Positions 55,897 through 64,000 of a stretch of DNA of 64,000 nt are shown here, in pieces. The DNA lies in assembly GCA_951813515.1 (NCBI GenBank), contig OX638346.1, positions 1,791,617 through 1,855,616 of the forward strand. The letters run 5' to 3'. The number at the start of each line of letters is the position of its first letter. Position 1 is the first letter of the stretch. Origin of the DNA: an uncultured Pseudomonadales bacterium (GTDB lineage Bacteria; Pseudomonadota; Gammaproteobacteria; Pseudomonadales; Azotimanducaceae). The notes beneath the pieces are model-generated. The model was not told where the DNA came from, did no database searches, and saw nothing but the letters and a program-made list of their open reading frames with translations. The position numbers and the translations under genes are program-made.

Positions 55897-56997
55897 GTGT
55901 TCAATGTCGCTGTGAAAATACACGAAGCGTCAGGCAAGCAGGTATATTCGCTGGCGAATGATCGGGAGCACTTTCACGGAACAAACGTGTCCGGGAGCGT
56001 GAGCGACCTGGGGCGATGGTTCCATGGGGGGAGCGCGAGGGGGGCACTCCTCGCACGAAAAAGGCGAAGCCGAAGGCGCCGACCGTGGGGCACCTGCAGG
56101 CATGGAATCCACTTCGCGGGGTTGGCATTCGCGTTGGTTTGCGCGCACGGCCATGCAGAACTGATGGACCGGGTCGAACATCGCTACGCCGAGAACGACG
56201 GCGTTAGGATCCACTACGTCGTGGCGGGCGCGGGACCTCTCGTCGTCATGATCCACGGCTTTCCGGACTTCTGGTACTCGTGGCGCGACCAGATCGCGGC
56301 GCTGGAAGACACTTACCGGATCGCTGCCGTCGACCTGCGCGGATACAACAGGAGCGACAAGCCGGAGGGTGTCGAGAGCTACGCCATGCCCCTGTTGGTC
56401 GCAGACATCGCGACAGTGATCGAGGCGGAAGGAGAGACGTCCGCGGTCGTTGTCGGCCACGACTGGGGTGGCGCAATCGCCTGGAGCATCGCCATGTCAC
56501 GTCCCGAACTGGTGTCCGCGCTGGTGATCCTGAACTTGCCCCATCCTGCGGGCCTGAGACGGGAACTGGCGACGAACCCGGATCAGCAACGGAGCAGCGC
56601 TTATGCCTACGCGTTCCAGGCGCCCGATGCGCACCACGCGTTGACCGCCGAGGGACTGGCTGGATGGGTGACGGACGAGTCGGCGCGCGGGCGCTACGTG
56701 GAAGCGTTCGAGCGTTCCAACTTCGAATCGATGCTGAGCTACTACAAGGCGAATTTTCCCTCGGTTACGCAGGCCGCCGATACGGTGACGTTGCCGAAGG
56801 TGCAATGTCCAGTGTTGATGTTTCACGGCCTCGACGACCAGGCCCTGCTGCCCGGTGCACTGAACGGCACCTGGGAGTGGCTGGAGAGCGACCTGACGCT
56901 GGTGACGATTCCGGGCGCCGGTCACTTCGTGCAACAGGATGCGAGCGAAGTCGTCTCTCAAACGATGCGCGACTGGTTGGGGCGGCGGCTACGCTGA
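55897..56997 (+). CDS. Exported epoxide hydrolase-like alpha/beta hydrolase with a repeat in its 5' region
   Basis: The enzyme core (from about residue 90) shows the oxyanion segment HGFPDFWYSW, the nucleophile motif GHDWGG with Asp as in epoxide hydrolases, the acid in GLDDQALLPG and the His in GAGHFVQQD. Ahead of it, HFAGLAFALVCAHGHAE looks like the second half of a signal peptide. Upstream of that, a copy of the dispersed palindromic element in reverse orientation reads through in frame as an Arg-rich stretch. The true start is uncertain: GTG 55897 gives 366 residues, and GTGs near 55990 are alternatives. The element may have split the original signal sequence. Confidence 0.75.
   Translation: MFNVAVKIHEASGKQVYSLANDREHFHGTNVSGSVSDLGRWFHGGSARGALLARKRRSRRRRPWGTCRHGIHFAGLAFALVCAHGHAELMDRVEHRYAENDGVRIHYVVAGAGPLVVMIHGFPDFWYSWRDQIAALEDTYRIAAVDLRGYNRSDKPEGVESYAMPLLVADIATVIEAEGETSAVVVGHDWGGAIAWSIAMSRPELVSALVILNLPHPAGLRRELATNPDQQRSSAYAYAFQAPDAHHALTAEGLAGWVTDESARGRYVEAFERSNFESMLSYYKANFPSVTQAADTVTLPKVQCPVLMFHGLDDQALLPGALNGTWEWLESDLTLVTIPGAGHFVQQDASEVVSQTMRDWLGRRLR
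55962..56095 (-). repeat. Dispersed palindromic element at the 5' end of the epoxide hydrolase gene
   Basis: Reverse-complemented, it reads GTGCCCCACGGTCGGCGCCTTCGG..., TTTCGTGCGAGGAGTGCC, CCCTCGCGCTCCCC, then CCATGGAACCATCGCCCCAGG and GTCGCTCACGCTCCCGGA, collinear with the copy in rnfE. The hairpin GCGAGG/CCTCGC is conserved. Confidence 0.8.
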
Positions 56998-57002
56998 TTC
57001 CG

Positions 57003-58613
57003 CTATCCGGGATCGAGGAGGACTCCCGGGTTCAGTATCCCGTTGGGATCCAGGCGGCGTTTGACTGCTGCTAGCGCTTCGCCGAAAAGTTCCGGCCGCT
57101 GTCGGTCCCACGCTGGCCGGTGCATGCGCCCGACGGCATGGTGGTGGGTGACCGTGCCGCCCGCGTCGACGACCGCCGCGAGGGCTTCGTCCTTGATGGT
57201 CTGCCACTGCTCGTTTTCCGCGCCAACGCGTGCCGCGCCGTTGAACGTGTAGTAGGGCGCAGGACCGTCGGGATAGACGTGTGTGAAACGGCAGGACAGG
57301 AACGCGCCGTCACCCAGCACGCCGTCGAGCACCCGTTGCATGCGCGCGCGCACCGTTGCGTCAAATTCCGGCCAGCGGTCCCAGGTGATCGCAGTCTCGA
57401 ACGTGTCGGACAGCAGGCCGAGTCCGTTCGTCGCGCCGGCGTTGACGCCGATGAATGCCTGGCGCCAGGCCCCGACGGCCCCGCCGCGGCGCTCGATCTC
57501 CCCTTCGCCATCGTCGATGACCAAGTCGCCGTCGTCGACAAGGCCACCGTGGTCCCGCGCCATGGCGACTGCGCTCCTGATGTTCTCTCCCTGGGGAATG
57601 TCCGCCGACTCGAAGCCGATGATCAGAAGTGCACTCGTACCATCGAGTCCGGCCTTGGACCCGGCCTCCGCGGGGTCAAGGATGCGCAGGTTTGCCGGCC
57701 ATAGCTTCGCCTGGGCGATGGCGCGGACGGCCTCGCACCCCGCGTGCCAGTCCCCGAATAGCACACCGGCGTTTGCCCTGTACCTGGGCCGCTTCTGCAG
57801 GCGCAGCCAGCACTCGCTGATGATGCCGAGGGCACCTTCGGAGCCGATCACCATCCGGTCTGGACTGGGTCCGGCGCCGCTGCCCGGCAAGCGGCGTGTT
57901 TCCATCCATCCTGCGGGCGTAAGCATGCGAGTGGACTCGACGAAGTCGTCGATGTGCGTGTGGTTCGTTGCGTAGTGGCCGCCGGAGCGCGTCGCTACCC
58001 ATCCCCCGACAGTGGACCAGGGAAAGCTCTGCGGAAAGTGCCGCAGAGTCAGGCCACGGGGTCGGAGCGCCGATTCGAGATCGGGGCCGAGAATGCCCGC
58101 CTGGAATTTCCCCGCGCGCGATATCTCGTCGACTTCGAGTACGGCGTTCAGGTTGTCCAAGTCGATGGTGACGGCGCCGTTGACGGTCTCCGGCACGCTC
58201 ACGCCCCACACCACCGAAGTGCCGCCCCCGTAGGGCACCACCGCGTAGTGATTCGCATCGCACCATTCGAGGGCGGATTCGAGTTCGCCATCCGTGCGTG
58301 GGTGGGCTACTGCGTCGGGCGGGTTCCTGAACACTCCGCGAAGGGCCGCCAGCAGTTCCGTGCTGTGTCCGCCGTAGGTGTGGGTCAGTCTTTCTGTCTT
58401 GTCAGCGCGGACGAAACCCGACAGCCGCGAAGGGATGGCGATGCGGCCTGGCGGCAAGGCAATGTCTTCGATTCGGGGAACCGGCGGGACGCGCACTTCC
58501 CGACCGAGGCGGACCGAAGCCTGCCCGGCCGCCTGCTTGCGTTGCGCTTCGGTCGGTTCGTCCGATAGGTATCCCCAGGTCCAGAAACTGCGGCGTTCTT
58601 CGCGTGCGGCCAT
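57003..58613 (-). CDS. FAD-linked oxidase, alkyl-DHAP synthase-like
   Basis: About 536 residues from ATG 58613; the longer frame overlaps the plus-strand thioesterase gene and is rejected. The PCMH-type FAD-binding domain has VVPYGGGTSVVWG and GSEGALGIISE. The C-terminal FAD-oxidase domain has the multi-His segment VTHHHAVGRMHRPAW, typical of the alkyldihydroxyacetonephosphate synthase/glycolate oxidase-like group, and ends LDPNGILNPG. It could act in ether lipid synthesis or as a 2-hydroxyacid oxidase. Confidence 0.85.
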   Translation of the reverse strand: MAAREERRSFWTWGYLSDEPTEAQRKQAAGQASVRLGREVRVPPVPRIEDIALPPGRIAIPSRLSGFVRADKTERLTHTYGGHSTELLAALRGVFRNPPDAVAHPRTDGELESALEWCDANHYAVVPYGGGTSVVWGVSVPETVNGAVTIDLDNLNAVLEVDEISRAGKFQAGILGPDLESALRPRGLTLRHFPQSFPWSTVGGWVATRSGGHYATNHTHIDDFVESTRMLTPAGWMETRRLPGSGAGPSPDRMVIGSEGALGIISECWLRLQKRPRYRANAGVLFGDWHAGCEAVRAIAQAKLWPANLRILDPAEAGSKAGLDGTSALLIIGFESADIPQGENIRSAVAMARDHGGLVDDGDLVIDDGEGEIERRGGAVGAWRQAFIGVNAGATNGLGLLSDTFETAITWDRWPEFDATVRARMQRVLDGVLGDGAFLSCRFTHVYPDGPAPYYTFNGAARVGAENEQWQTIKDEALAAVVDAGGTVTHHHAVGRMHRPAWDRQRPELFGEALAAVKRRLDPNGILNPGVLLDPG

Positions 58614-58842
58614 CCTGCTCCTCCCGACCCGGCGCTCTCCTCGCGGTGCCGTGCGCGGCGCGGCTGTGGTCCGGGTCACTATGACATAATCCCGGGCCGT
58701 ATCATCCATCCCCAACGCGATTCGCGGTGCCCCGGCAGTCATGCGCAAGCACCAGGGCCGATGGACCTTGCGGACCGGCTCGGAGAGCAACATGGCAGAA
58801 ACTGCAGGCGGTACTGGGCGCAGGGTCGCCGGACGCTGAAGC

Positions 58843-59250
58843 ATGTCTGTGTCTCGCGCGCGCCGTATCGTGCAGGAGAGCTTTGCCGAGATGCTTGGCA
58901 TCGAACTCCTGGAACAGGCCCAGGACCGGGTCGTGGCGCGATTGCCGTACCGGAAGCAGTTGGGCGCTGGCCGCATCCACGGCGGTGCGATCAGCGGGTT
59001 GGTGGACGTCGCGGCAACGGCGGCGTTCTGGTCGCATCGGAACCTGCCCCCGAATGCGCGCGGGGCGACCGTCGGCTTCACCGTGAATTTCCTGCGCGTG
59101 GCCGTGGCGACGGACTTACGGGCGATTGCGACAGTGCGGCGGCGGGGCGGAACCATATGCGTCGGCGACGTGTCGGTTGTCGGACGGGACGGTGAAGAGG
59201 TGGCAACGGCAGTGGTGACCTACAAGCTCGACCGGTCGAACCGGGACTGA
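58843..59250 (+). CDS. PaaI-like hotdog-fold thioesterase
   Basis: 135 residues. The hotdog motif HGGAISGLVDVAATAAFW and the following GATVGFTVNFLRVA are typical of the PaaI/YbgC thioesterase superfamily, which hydrolyses acyl-CoA esters. It is divergent from the FAD oxidase gene and 19 nt ahead of the Nramp-like gene. Confidence 0.88.
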   Translation: MSVSRARRIVQESFAEMLGIELLEQAQDRVVARLPYRKQLGAGRIHGGAISGLVDVAATAAFWSHRNLPPNARGATVGFTVNFLRVAVATDLRAIATVRRRGGTICVGDVSVVGRDGEEVATAVVTYKLDRSNRD

Positions 59251-59269
59251 GCTTGCGCGAGCGCCTGCC

Positions 59270-60619
59270 TTGAGTGACGATCCCTACACCATCCGCCCCG
59301 GTGGAACGAAGGCGCCGCCTTCAACGCTCAGAGGACGGCTCAGAAGCCTGGGTCCGGGAATCGTCGTTTCCGGCTCCATAGTGGGCTCCGGCGAAATCCT
59401 GCTCACGGCGGGTCTCGGTGCCGCCGCCGGTTTCGTCCTGCTCTGGTGGGTGCTCTTCTCCTGCTGGGTCAAGTCCCTTATCCAGGCGGAACTCGCCCGC
59501 TATGTCGTGACGAGCGGGGACACGTACCTGCGGGCGATGAATCGCCTGCCGGGGAAAGTTGGGCCGGTTGCCTGGCCGCTGTGGATCATCATGCTTGGTT
59601 ACATTCCCGGCATTTTCGGTGCCGCGGGCATCATCGGCGGCGCCGGCCAGGGGTTGGGTCTGCTATTGCCCGAAGTGGACGGTGCCTGGGCCACGGTCAT
59701 CGCCGCCGGTATCGCCATGGTCGTCCTCGGCACCGGTGCGTACGCGCGCCTGGAAAAGGTCATGCTGGTGCTGGTCATGAGCTTCACTTTCGCCACCATC
59801 GTGTCGGCACTGCTCATGCAGACGACGGAATACAGCGTGACCGGCCCTGACATCCTGTCGGGTCTGACTTTCGAGTTTCCATTGGAGCACGCGGTCCTGG
59901 CGCTCGCCATGTACGGCGCGACCGGCGTCGCCGCCAGCGAGATCGCGGGCTACACGTACTGGTGCGTTGAGAAGGGGTATCCCACCTTCATCGGCGGCGA
60001 CCGGGATGCGCCGGGCTGGATTGAGCGCGCACGTGGCTGGATCCGGGTCATCCAGACGGACGTGTGGGTGACGCTCCTTATCCTGACCTGCGCAACGCTC
60101 GCCTTCTTCTTTCTTGGCGCTGGAGTGCTCCATCCGCTGGGCCTGCGCCCGTCCGGCACCGAAACCATCAGCGTGCTCTCCAGCATGTATACGCAGGTTC
60201 TGGGTCCGTGGTCGTTCTGGCTGTTCAGTTTCGGCGCCTTCTGCATCCTTTTTTCGACGGTGCTGTCGGGCATCGGCGCCGGTTCCCGCGCCTTTCCCGA
60301 TCTGCTTGTGACGCTCGGCTTCATCGATCGCCAGAACCTTGCCCTGCGGCGAAAATGGATTGCCGGCTACGTCATCGTCATGCCCCTGCTGAGTGCGGGG
60401 ATCTATGTCTCGATCCAGCGGCCAATCTGGCTCATCATCATCGGCGCATCGTACGGGGCGTTCATGCTGCCGTTGCAGAGCTACCTCACGTTGTATCTGC
60501 AGGCGCGCAGGCTGGATCCGAGGGTGCGTCCGAGACGCTGGGTCACGTGGGCCGTCGGCGCGATCTTCGTGGCCCAGGCGCTACTGTCGGCCTTCATCAT
60601 TCGCAATCTGTTTGCTTGA
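59270..60619 (+). CDS. Nramp-related transporter lacking the usual metal-site motif
   Basis: 449 residues from TTG, about eleven membrane helices. The first helix aligns with Nramp proteins (LGPGIVVSGSIVGSGEILLTAG), but the canonical DPGN is GSGE here, and the helix-6 MPH motif is replaced by MYGATG. Metal coordination as in MntH is therefore unlikely; relatives of this type may carry other substrates. It forms a run with the thioesterase and LarA-like genes. Confidence 0.8.
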   Translation: MSDDPYTIRPGGTKAPPSTLRGRLRSLGPGIVVSGSIVGSGEILLTAGLGAAAGFVLLWWVLFSCWVKSLIQAELARYVVTSGDTYLRAMNRLPGKVGPVAWPLWIIMLGYIPGIFGAAGIIGGAGQGLGLLLPEVDGAWATVIAAGIAMVVLGTGAYARLEKVMLVLVMSFTFATIVSALLMQTTEYSVTGPDILSGLTFEFPLEHAVLALAMYGATGVAASEIAGYTYWCVEKGYPTFIGGDRDAPGWIERARGWIRVIQTDVWVTLLILTCATLAFFFLGAGVLHPLGLRPSGTETISVLSSMYTQVLGPWSFWLFSFGAFCILFSTVLSGIGAGSRAFPDLLVTLGFIDRQNLALRRKWIAGYVIVMPLLSAGIYVSIQRPIWLIIIGASYGAFMLPLQSYLTLYLQARRLDPRVRPRRWVTWAVGAIFVAQALLSAFIIRNLFA

Positions 60620-60693
60620 GGGCTCCTCCCGCTTGCTTTGAAATGCGGTGTCTGCATGATGCGAGTAACGACGCGAAGGATTGAAGCCATCCA

Positions 60694-61974
60694 GTGATCA
60701 TCGAGTTGCCCTACGGGCGCCGCGAACTGCCGGTGCGGTTGGCAGAGGACTGCGATGTCACCGTCGTCCGCAAGCCGGAGATGCCGGTCCTCCCGGATCC
60801 CGGCGCAGCGGTCGCGCGTGCCCTGGAGGAACCCATCGGCGCGGCGCCGCTCCGCCGTCTCGCGGCCGGGCGCAGGTCGGCGTGCATCCTTATCTGCGAC
60901 GTCACGCGACCGGTGCCGAACGCACTCTTCCTCAAGCCGCTGATTCGGGAAATCGTTGCGGCAGGCGTTCCGCAAGAACGCATCACGGTCCTGGTCGCGA
61001 CGGGATTGCACCGTCCCAACGAGGGCGCCGAGTTGCGCCAGGTAGTGGGCGATGACTGGGTCCTGCGCAACGTCAGGATCGAAAACCACTTCGCCCGCGA
61101 CGACGCTGCCCATGTCGATCTCGGCACGACGGACACGCGGGGAACGCCGGTCAAGCTTGATCGACGCTTCGTCGAGGCCGATCTGCGCATCGCGACGGGC
61201 CTGGTGGAGCCGCACATCATGGCGGGCTACTCCGGGGGCTGTAAGGTGGTCGCGCCCGGAATCGCTTACCAGGACACCATCCGGACGTTTCACAGCGCCC
61301 GCTTCCTGGAGTCCCCGGCGGCGGTTCAATGCAACCTGGCGGGCAACCCCTTGCGAGAGGAACAACTCGAAATCGTGCGGATGCTGGGCGAGGTCCATGC
61401 CCTCAACACGGTCATTGACGAGCAGCGTCGGCTGTCGTTCGTCAACTTCGGCGAGATCGTGGACAGCCACCTGGCCGCGGTCGACTTCGCGCACGGGTTC
61501 TGCAGGGTTTCGCTTCCGCGCCGCTTCAAGACCGTCGTCACCTCCGCGGCGGGATTTCCCCTCGACCAGACCTACTACCAGACCGTCAAGAGCATGCTCA
61601 CCCCGATGGGAATTCTCGACCAGGACGCGACCCTGATCGTGGCCGCGGACTGTTCGGAGGGGCTCGGGTCAGAGGCCTATCGCGCGGCCCAGCGGCGCCT
61701 ATTGAAGCAGGATCCGCAACGTTTCCTGACCGATCTGCTGGGCAAGCGCTTCGCCGAGATAGACGAGTGGCAAACGGAGGTGCAGCTCAAGGCCCAGCGC
61801 GCGGCGCGAATCCAGCTCTTCAGCGAACTCGACCAGTCTGATCGCGTCTGCACCGGGGTGGAAACCATCGACTGCATCGATTCGGCGGTATCTGCGAGCG
61901 TCGAGCGGGCAGGGGATCCGGCGGTGGCGGTGATTCCGGAGGGGCCGTACGTCGTCCCGCAGGTGGCCGGCTGA
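60694..61974 (+). CDS. LarA-like (DUF2088) racemase family protein
   Basis: 426 residues from GTG. Features shared with the nickel-pincer lactate racemase LarA are DVTRPVPN, ATGLHRPNEG, ENHFARDD and GLVEPHIMAGYSGGCKVVAPGIA, which contains the expected cofactor-binding His and Lys. The lar accessory genes (larB, larC, larE) are not in this window. It may racemise or epimerise another 2-hydroxyacid. The next gene starts 2 nt after its stop. Confidence 0.82.
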   Translation: MIIELPYGRRELPVRLAEDCDVTVVRKPEMPVLPDPGAAVARALEEPIGAAPLRRLAAGRRSACILICDVTRPVPNALFLKPLIREIVAAGVPQERITVLVATGLHRPNEGAELRQVVGDDWVLRNVRIENHFARDDAAHVDLGTTDTRGTPVKLDRRFVEADLRIATGLVEPHIMAGYSGGCKVVAPGIAYQDTIRTFHSARFLESPAAVQCNLAGNPLREEQLEIVRMLGEVHALNTVIDEQRRLSFVNFGEIVDSHLAAVDFAHGFCRVSLPRRFKTVVTSAAGFPLDQTYYQTVKSMLTPMGILDQDATLIVAADCSEGLGSEAYRAAQRRLLKQDPQRFLTDLLGKRFAEIDEWQTEVQLKAQRAARIQLFSELDQSDRVCTGVETIDCIDSAVSASVERAGDPAVAVIPEGPYVVPQVAG

Positions 61975-61976
61975 CC

Positions 61977-62357
61977 ATGAAGCTCCGAATCAAGGGAGAC
62001 ACGATTCGCCTGCGGTTGACCGAATCCGAAGTCGCGGCCGTGGCCAGGGGGGATGCCGTCGTCGAGACGACATCGCTGCCGCAGACGTTCAGCTACGGGC
62101 TTGAGATATCAGGGCAGACGATTGGCGCGGCGTTCGACGGTGGCCGGATGACGGTCAACGTGCCTCAAGCTATTGCCCGGCGTTGGGCCAGCACGGAAGA
62201 AGTGTCCATTCGAGGTCGTGAAGGCGGCGTGGAGATCCTGGTGGAAAAGGATTTCGCCTGCCTTGTCCCGCGGGAGGGAGAAGAAGATCCCGACGCCTTT
62301 CCGAATCCCCTGGCGCAAGGCACTGTATCTCCGAAGACGTCGACGCCGAGCAGCTGA
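61977..62357 (+). CDS. DUF7009-like small protein
   Basis: 126 residues. The start MKLRIKGDTIRLRLTESEV and the segment VEKDFACLVPREGEEDPDAFPNP match my memory of the DUF7009 family. No transmembrane segment or signal peptide is seen. It is tightly linked to the LarA-like gene. Function unknown. Confidence 0.65.
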   Translation: MKLRIKGDTIRLRLTESEVAAVARGDAVVETTSLPQTFSYGLEISGQTIGAAFDGGRMTVNVPQAIARRWASTEEVSIRGREGGVEILVEKDFACLVPREGEEDPDAFPNPLAQGTVSPKTSTPSS

Positions 62358-62804
62358 GCGCACTTCCTCGCGCGAAACGGCGTGGCGCTAGCCCGCATAT
62401 CTCACCAAGGCGCTTGTCGAATCAATAGAGGTCATTGTATTTCAATGGGATACGTTCCATCTTCGACGTTCACGCCAGAAACAGACTGCGCTGCCGCGCC
62501 CGCGCACGGTGGGGCACTTTTGCCCGCAGGCGCGCACATGGTCGCTACACCATAAGCGGCGGCTATGCTTCCGTCTCTTCTTGCGACGGGTTCCCCTCGC
62601 GCTCCCCGGCTGAGGGTTCCCGAGCACGCGCCTGCGGGCAAAATCCTGCGCGATCATCGCGGCCCTTGGTGACACATGCGGGCTAGCTGGTCACGCCGTT
62701 TGAACGTCAAGACGTCACAACGTTGAGGTGGCGGCAAACATCAATTTGGCCCTACACCGTTTTCCGAGGGCTCTACGCGTTGCATTCGCGGAGGCTGCTT
62801 GTGC
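62358..62804. other. Intergenic region holding a palindromic element copy
   Basis: About 450 bp between the DUF7009-like gene and the convergent lipoprotein gene. Its central part (62505-62655) is the repeat described separately; the flanks show no confident gene. Small frames inside it are repeat-derived. Confidence 0.5.
62505..62643 (+). repeat. Dispersed palindromic element with a 17-bp terminal inverted repeat
   Basis: TTTTGCCCGCAGGCGCG (62518-62534) and its exact reverse complement (62627-62643) bracket about 92 bp. Inside lie CTTCTTGCGACGGGTTCCCCTCGCGCTCCCCGGCTGAGGG, the conserved core shared with the rnfE copy. Just left of it, GGTGGGGCAC matches the reverse of the GTGCCCCAC end. It looks like a small inverted-repeat mobile element. 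Confidence 0.8.
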
Positions 62805-63260
62805 TTATGGCCCCTTCTGCGGCTCCAGAGTCAGGCGGTCGAGGCGAAATACCTGGCCCGAAACGACCCAGTTGTCCTCGTCGAGGTTGTATTTCGCGAC
62901 GAACGCTTCGGTGACGCTTTGGTGCTCTGCGGGATCGAGGATACGCACTGCGTTCAGCGGGTAGATGGACTCGCTAACGCGCACGCGCACCATGGGCGTC
63001 TGCTGCAGGTACTCGGTCCACCGTGTACCGTCTTCGCCCGTGGCAATGTACATGTCCTGTCCGATACCTACCGCCCAGATGTTGATGGAGTAGGGCTTGT
63101 CGGGCCGAAACTCGAGCTGCACCGTGGGGATACTGTCGATCTCGGTCCAGTTCTGGGGTGGCGGCACTTCGTCTCCGTCGAGTTCGCGCCCCGGAATGAA
63201 GCCGAATGGTTTGTCGCAGCCGGCGAGGAAGAGGAACGCAATCGCGACGAACAAACGCAT
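62805..63260 (-). CDS. Small lipoprotein with possible split-barrel fold
   Basis: 151 residues. A signal peptide ends in the lipobox FLAGC at residue 15. The mature part (INIWAVGIGQDMYIATGEDGTRWTEYL, then VRVRVSESIYPLNAVRI) resembles DUF2255/nitroreductase-like split beta-barrel proteins, but lacks obvious catalytic residues. Likely anchored in the periplasm. Function unknown. Confidence 0.65.
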   Translation of the reverse strand: MRLFVAIAFLFLAGCDKPFGFIPGRELDGDEVPPPQNWTEIDSIPTVQLEFRPDKPYSINIWAVGIGQDMYIATGEDGTRWTEYLQQTPMVRVRVSESIYPLNAVRILDPAEHQSVTEAFVAKYNLDEDNWVVSGQVFRLDRLTLEPQKGP

Positions 63261-63342
63261 GAATCAACGGTAGGCGTCTTTTGCCGCGCAATCAAGCTGG
63301 AGGCGGCAGGATGCCGCGACGAAGTGTGCGCCGGGAAAGGGG

Positions 63343-64000
63343 TCAGAGGCCCTCGGCGATTCCGAGGACGTCGGCAACGTCGAAAAGCCCCGCGTCGCGC
63401 TCGGCGACGTATCGAGCCGCGCGCAACGCGCCCATGGCAAAGTTCATGCGGCTGTGCGCGCGATGCGTGATCTCCAGGCGCTCGCCCGGTCCGGCGAACG
63501 TCACGGTGTGTTCGCCGACGATGTCGCCTCCCCGCAGGGAGTGAAAACCGATCGTCCTTGCGTCCCGTACCCCGGTGATTCCTTCGCGCCCGTAGACGGC
63601 GTCCGATGACAGGTCGCGGTCCAGCACGCGCGCCAGGATCTCGCCGATGCGCACGGCGGTGCCGGACGGCGCATCGATCTTGTGTCGATGGTGTGCCTCG
63701 AACACCTCCACGTCGGAATCTGCGCCGAGAGCCCTGGCAGCCGCTTCGATGAGTTTGAACGTCACGTTCACGCCGACGCTCATGTTCGGCGTCATGACGA
63801 TGGGAATATGTTCCGCCGCCCGGGCGATGCGATCGGTGCCGTCCGCGTCGAATCCCGTCGTGCCGATCACCATGCCTTTTCCGTGACGTTCGCACGCTTC
63901 GAGCACACCGAGCGTCGCTGCGGGAACACTGAAGTCGACCAGGACATCGAAATCGTCGGCAACGGGTTCGCGGGCGATGGTCACGCCATCGATCATGTCG
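63343..64000 (-). CDS. dapB: 4-hydroxy-tetrahydrodipicolinate reductase (partial)
   Basis: The N-terminus lies beyond the right edge; about 219 residues are visible. DapB motifs are [29 protein letters not shown], the catalytic [15 protein letters not shown], and [14 protein letters not shown]. It catalyses the NAD(P)H-dependent reduction step in lysine/diaminopimelate synthesis. The stop at 63343 is normal for the family. Confidence 0.95.
   Translation of the reverse strand, partial: DMIDGVTIAREPVADDFDVLVDFSVPAATLGVLEACERHGKGMVIGTTGFDADGTDRIARAAEHIPIVMTPNMSVGVNVTFKLIEAAARALGADSDVEVFEAHHRHKIDAPSGTAVRIGEILARVLDRDLSSDAVYGREGITGVRDARTIGFHSLRGGDIVGEHTVTFAGPGERLEITHRAHSRMNFAMGALRAARYVAERDAGLFDVADVLGIAEGL

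Noticed and set aside
57003..59156. 717-codon version of the FAD oxidase
   Set aside because: The extra N-terminal 181 residues are antisense to the thioesterase gene; ATG 58613 gives a normal-length protein.

Overview
The window looks like a chromosomal stretch from a GC-rich, probably uncultured gammaproteobacterium. It carries an rnfABCDGE (rsx) operon in the usual gammaproteobacterial order, plus nth, metG, mrp/dcd, alr and dapB, with dense codon use and many ATGA start/stop overlaps. The lineage is an inference; no rRNA gene is present. One tRNA (Arg, anticodon CCG) was found and no CRISPR array.

Layout. (1) 1-16.5 kb: a tight-adherence (Tad/Flp pilus) locus, mostly on the minus strand: flp pilin, prepilin peptidase, CpaB/RcpC, secretin RcpA/CpaC, a tiny lipoprotein, TadZ/CpaE, two TadE-like pseudopilins, a broken TadG-like gene, and TadA-TadB-TadC. 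It is interrupted by a plus-strand TPR lipoprotein with four SPOR domains and bordered by a Roadblock/LC7 protein and a membrane pseudokinase-PEGA-FGE protein cut by the left edge. A 111-bp tandem repeat lies between the peptidase and cpaB genes. (2) 16.6-25.3 kb: five large polytopic membrane proteins: two tandem paralogous glycosyltransferase-like proteins, and two DUF6311-like paralogues flanking a third glycosyltransferase-like gene. (3) 25.5-31.5 kb: ammonium transporter, a second Roadblock protein, a TonB-C-like coiled-coil protein, dcd and mrp. (4) 31.6-38.6 kb: metG, rnfABCDGE and a YbjQ-family gene. (5) 38.6-46 kb: surface polysaccharide genes (sulfotransferase/RgpF fusion, rfbD-like, LicD/methyltransferase fusion, ABC-2 permease) and two small exported or membrane proteins. 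(6) 46-64 kb: nth, a peroxiredoxin with an in-frame UGA at the catalytic position followed by a SECIS-like hairpin, tRNA-Arg, then catabolic and housekeeping genes (amidohydrolases, sulfotransferase, LLM oxidoreductase, aminotransferase, SDR, alr, epoxide hydrolase, FAD oxidase, thioesterase, Nramp-like, LarA-like, DUF7009-like, lipoprotein, partial dapB).

The most unusual signal is a dispersed palindromic element of about 100-155 bp. It is recognisable by a conserved hairpin (GCGAGGG...CCCTCGC) followed by GCTCCCCGGC and a second hairpin near CCATGRAACMAT. Copies lie between genes but also in frame inside genes: one adds about 70 residues to the N-terminus of RnfE, one adds about 38 residues inside RnfC, and one lies ahead of an exported epoxide hydrolase. 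This resembles the ORF-invading palindromic elements known from Rickettsia, but the sequence family is not one I recognise. The second notable signal is the putative selenocysteine peroxiredoxin.
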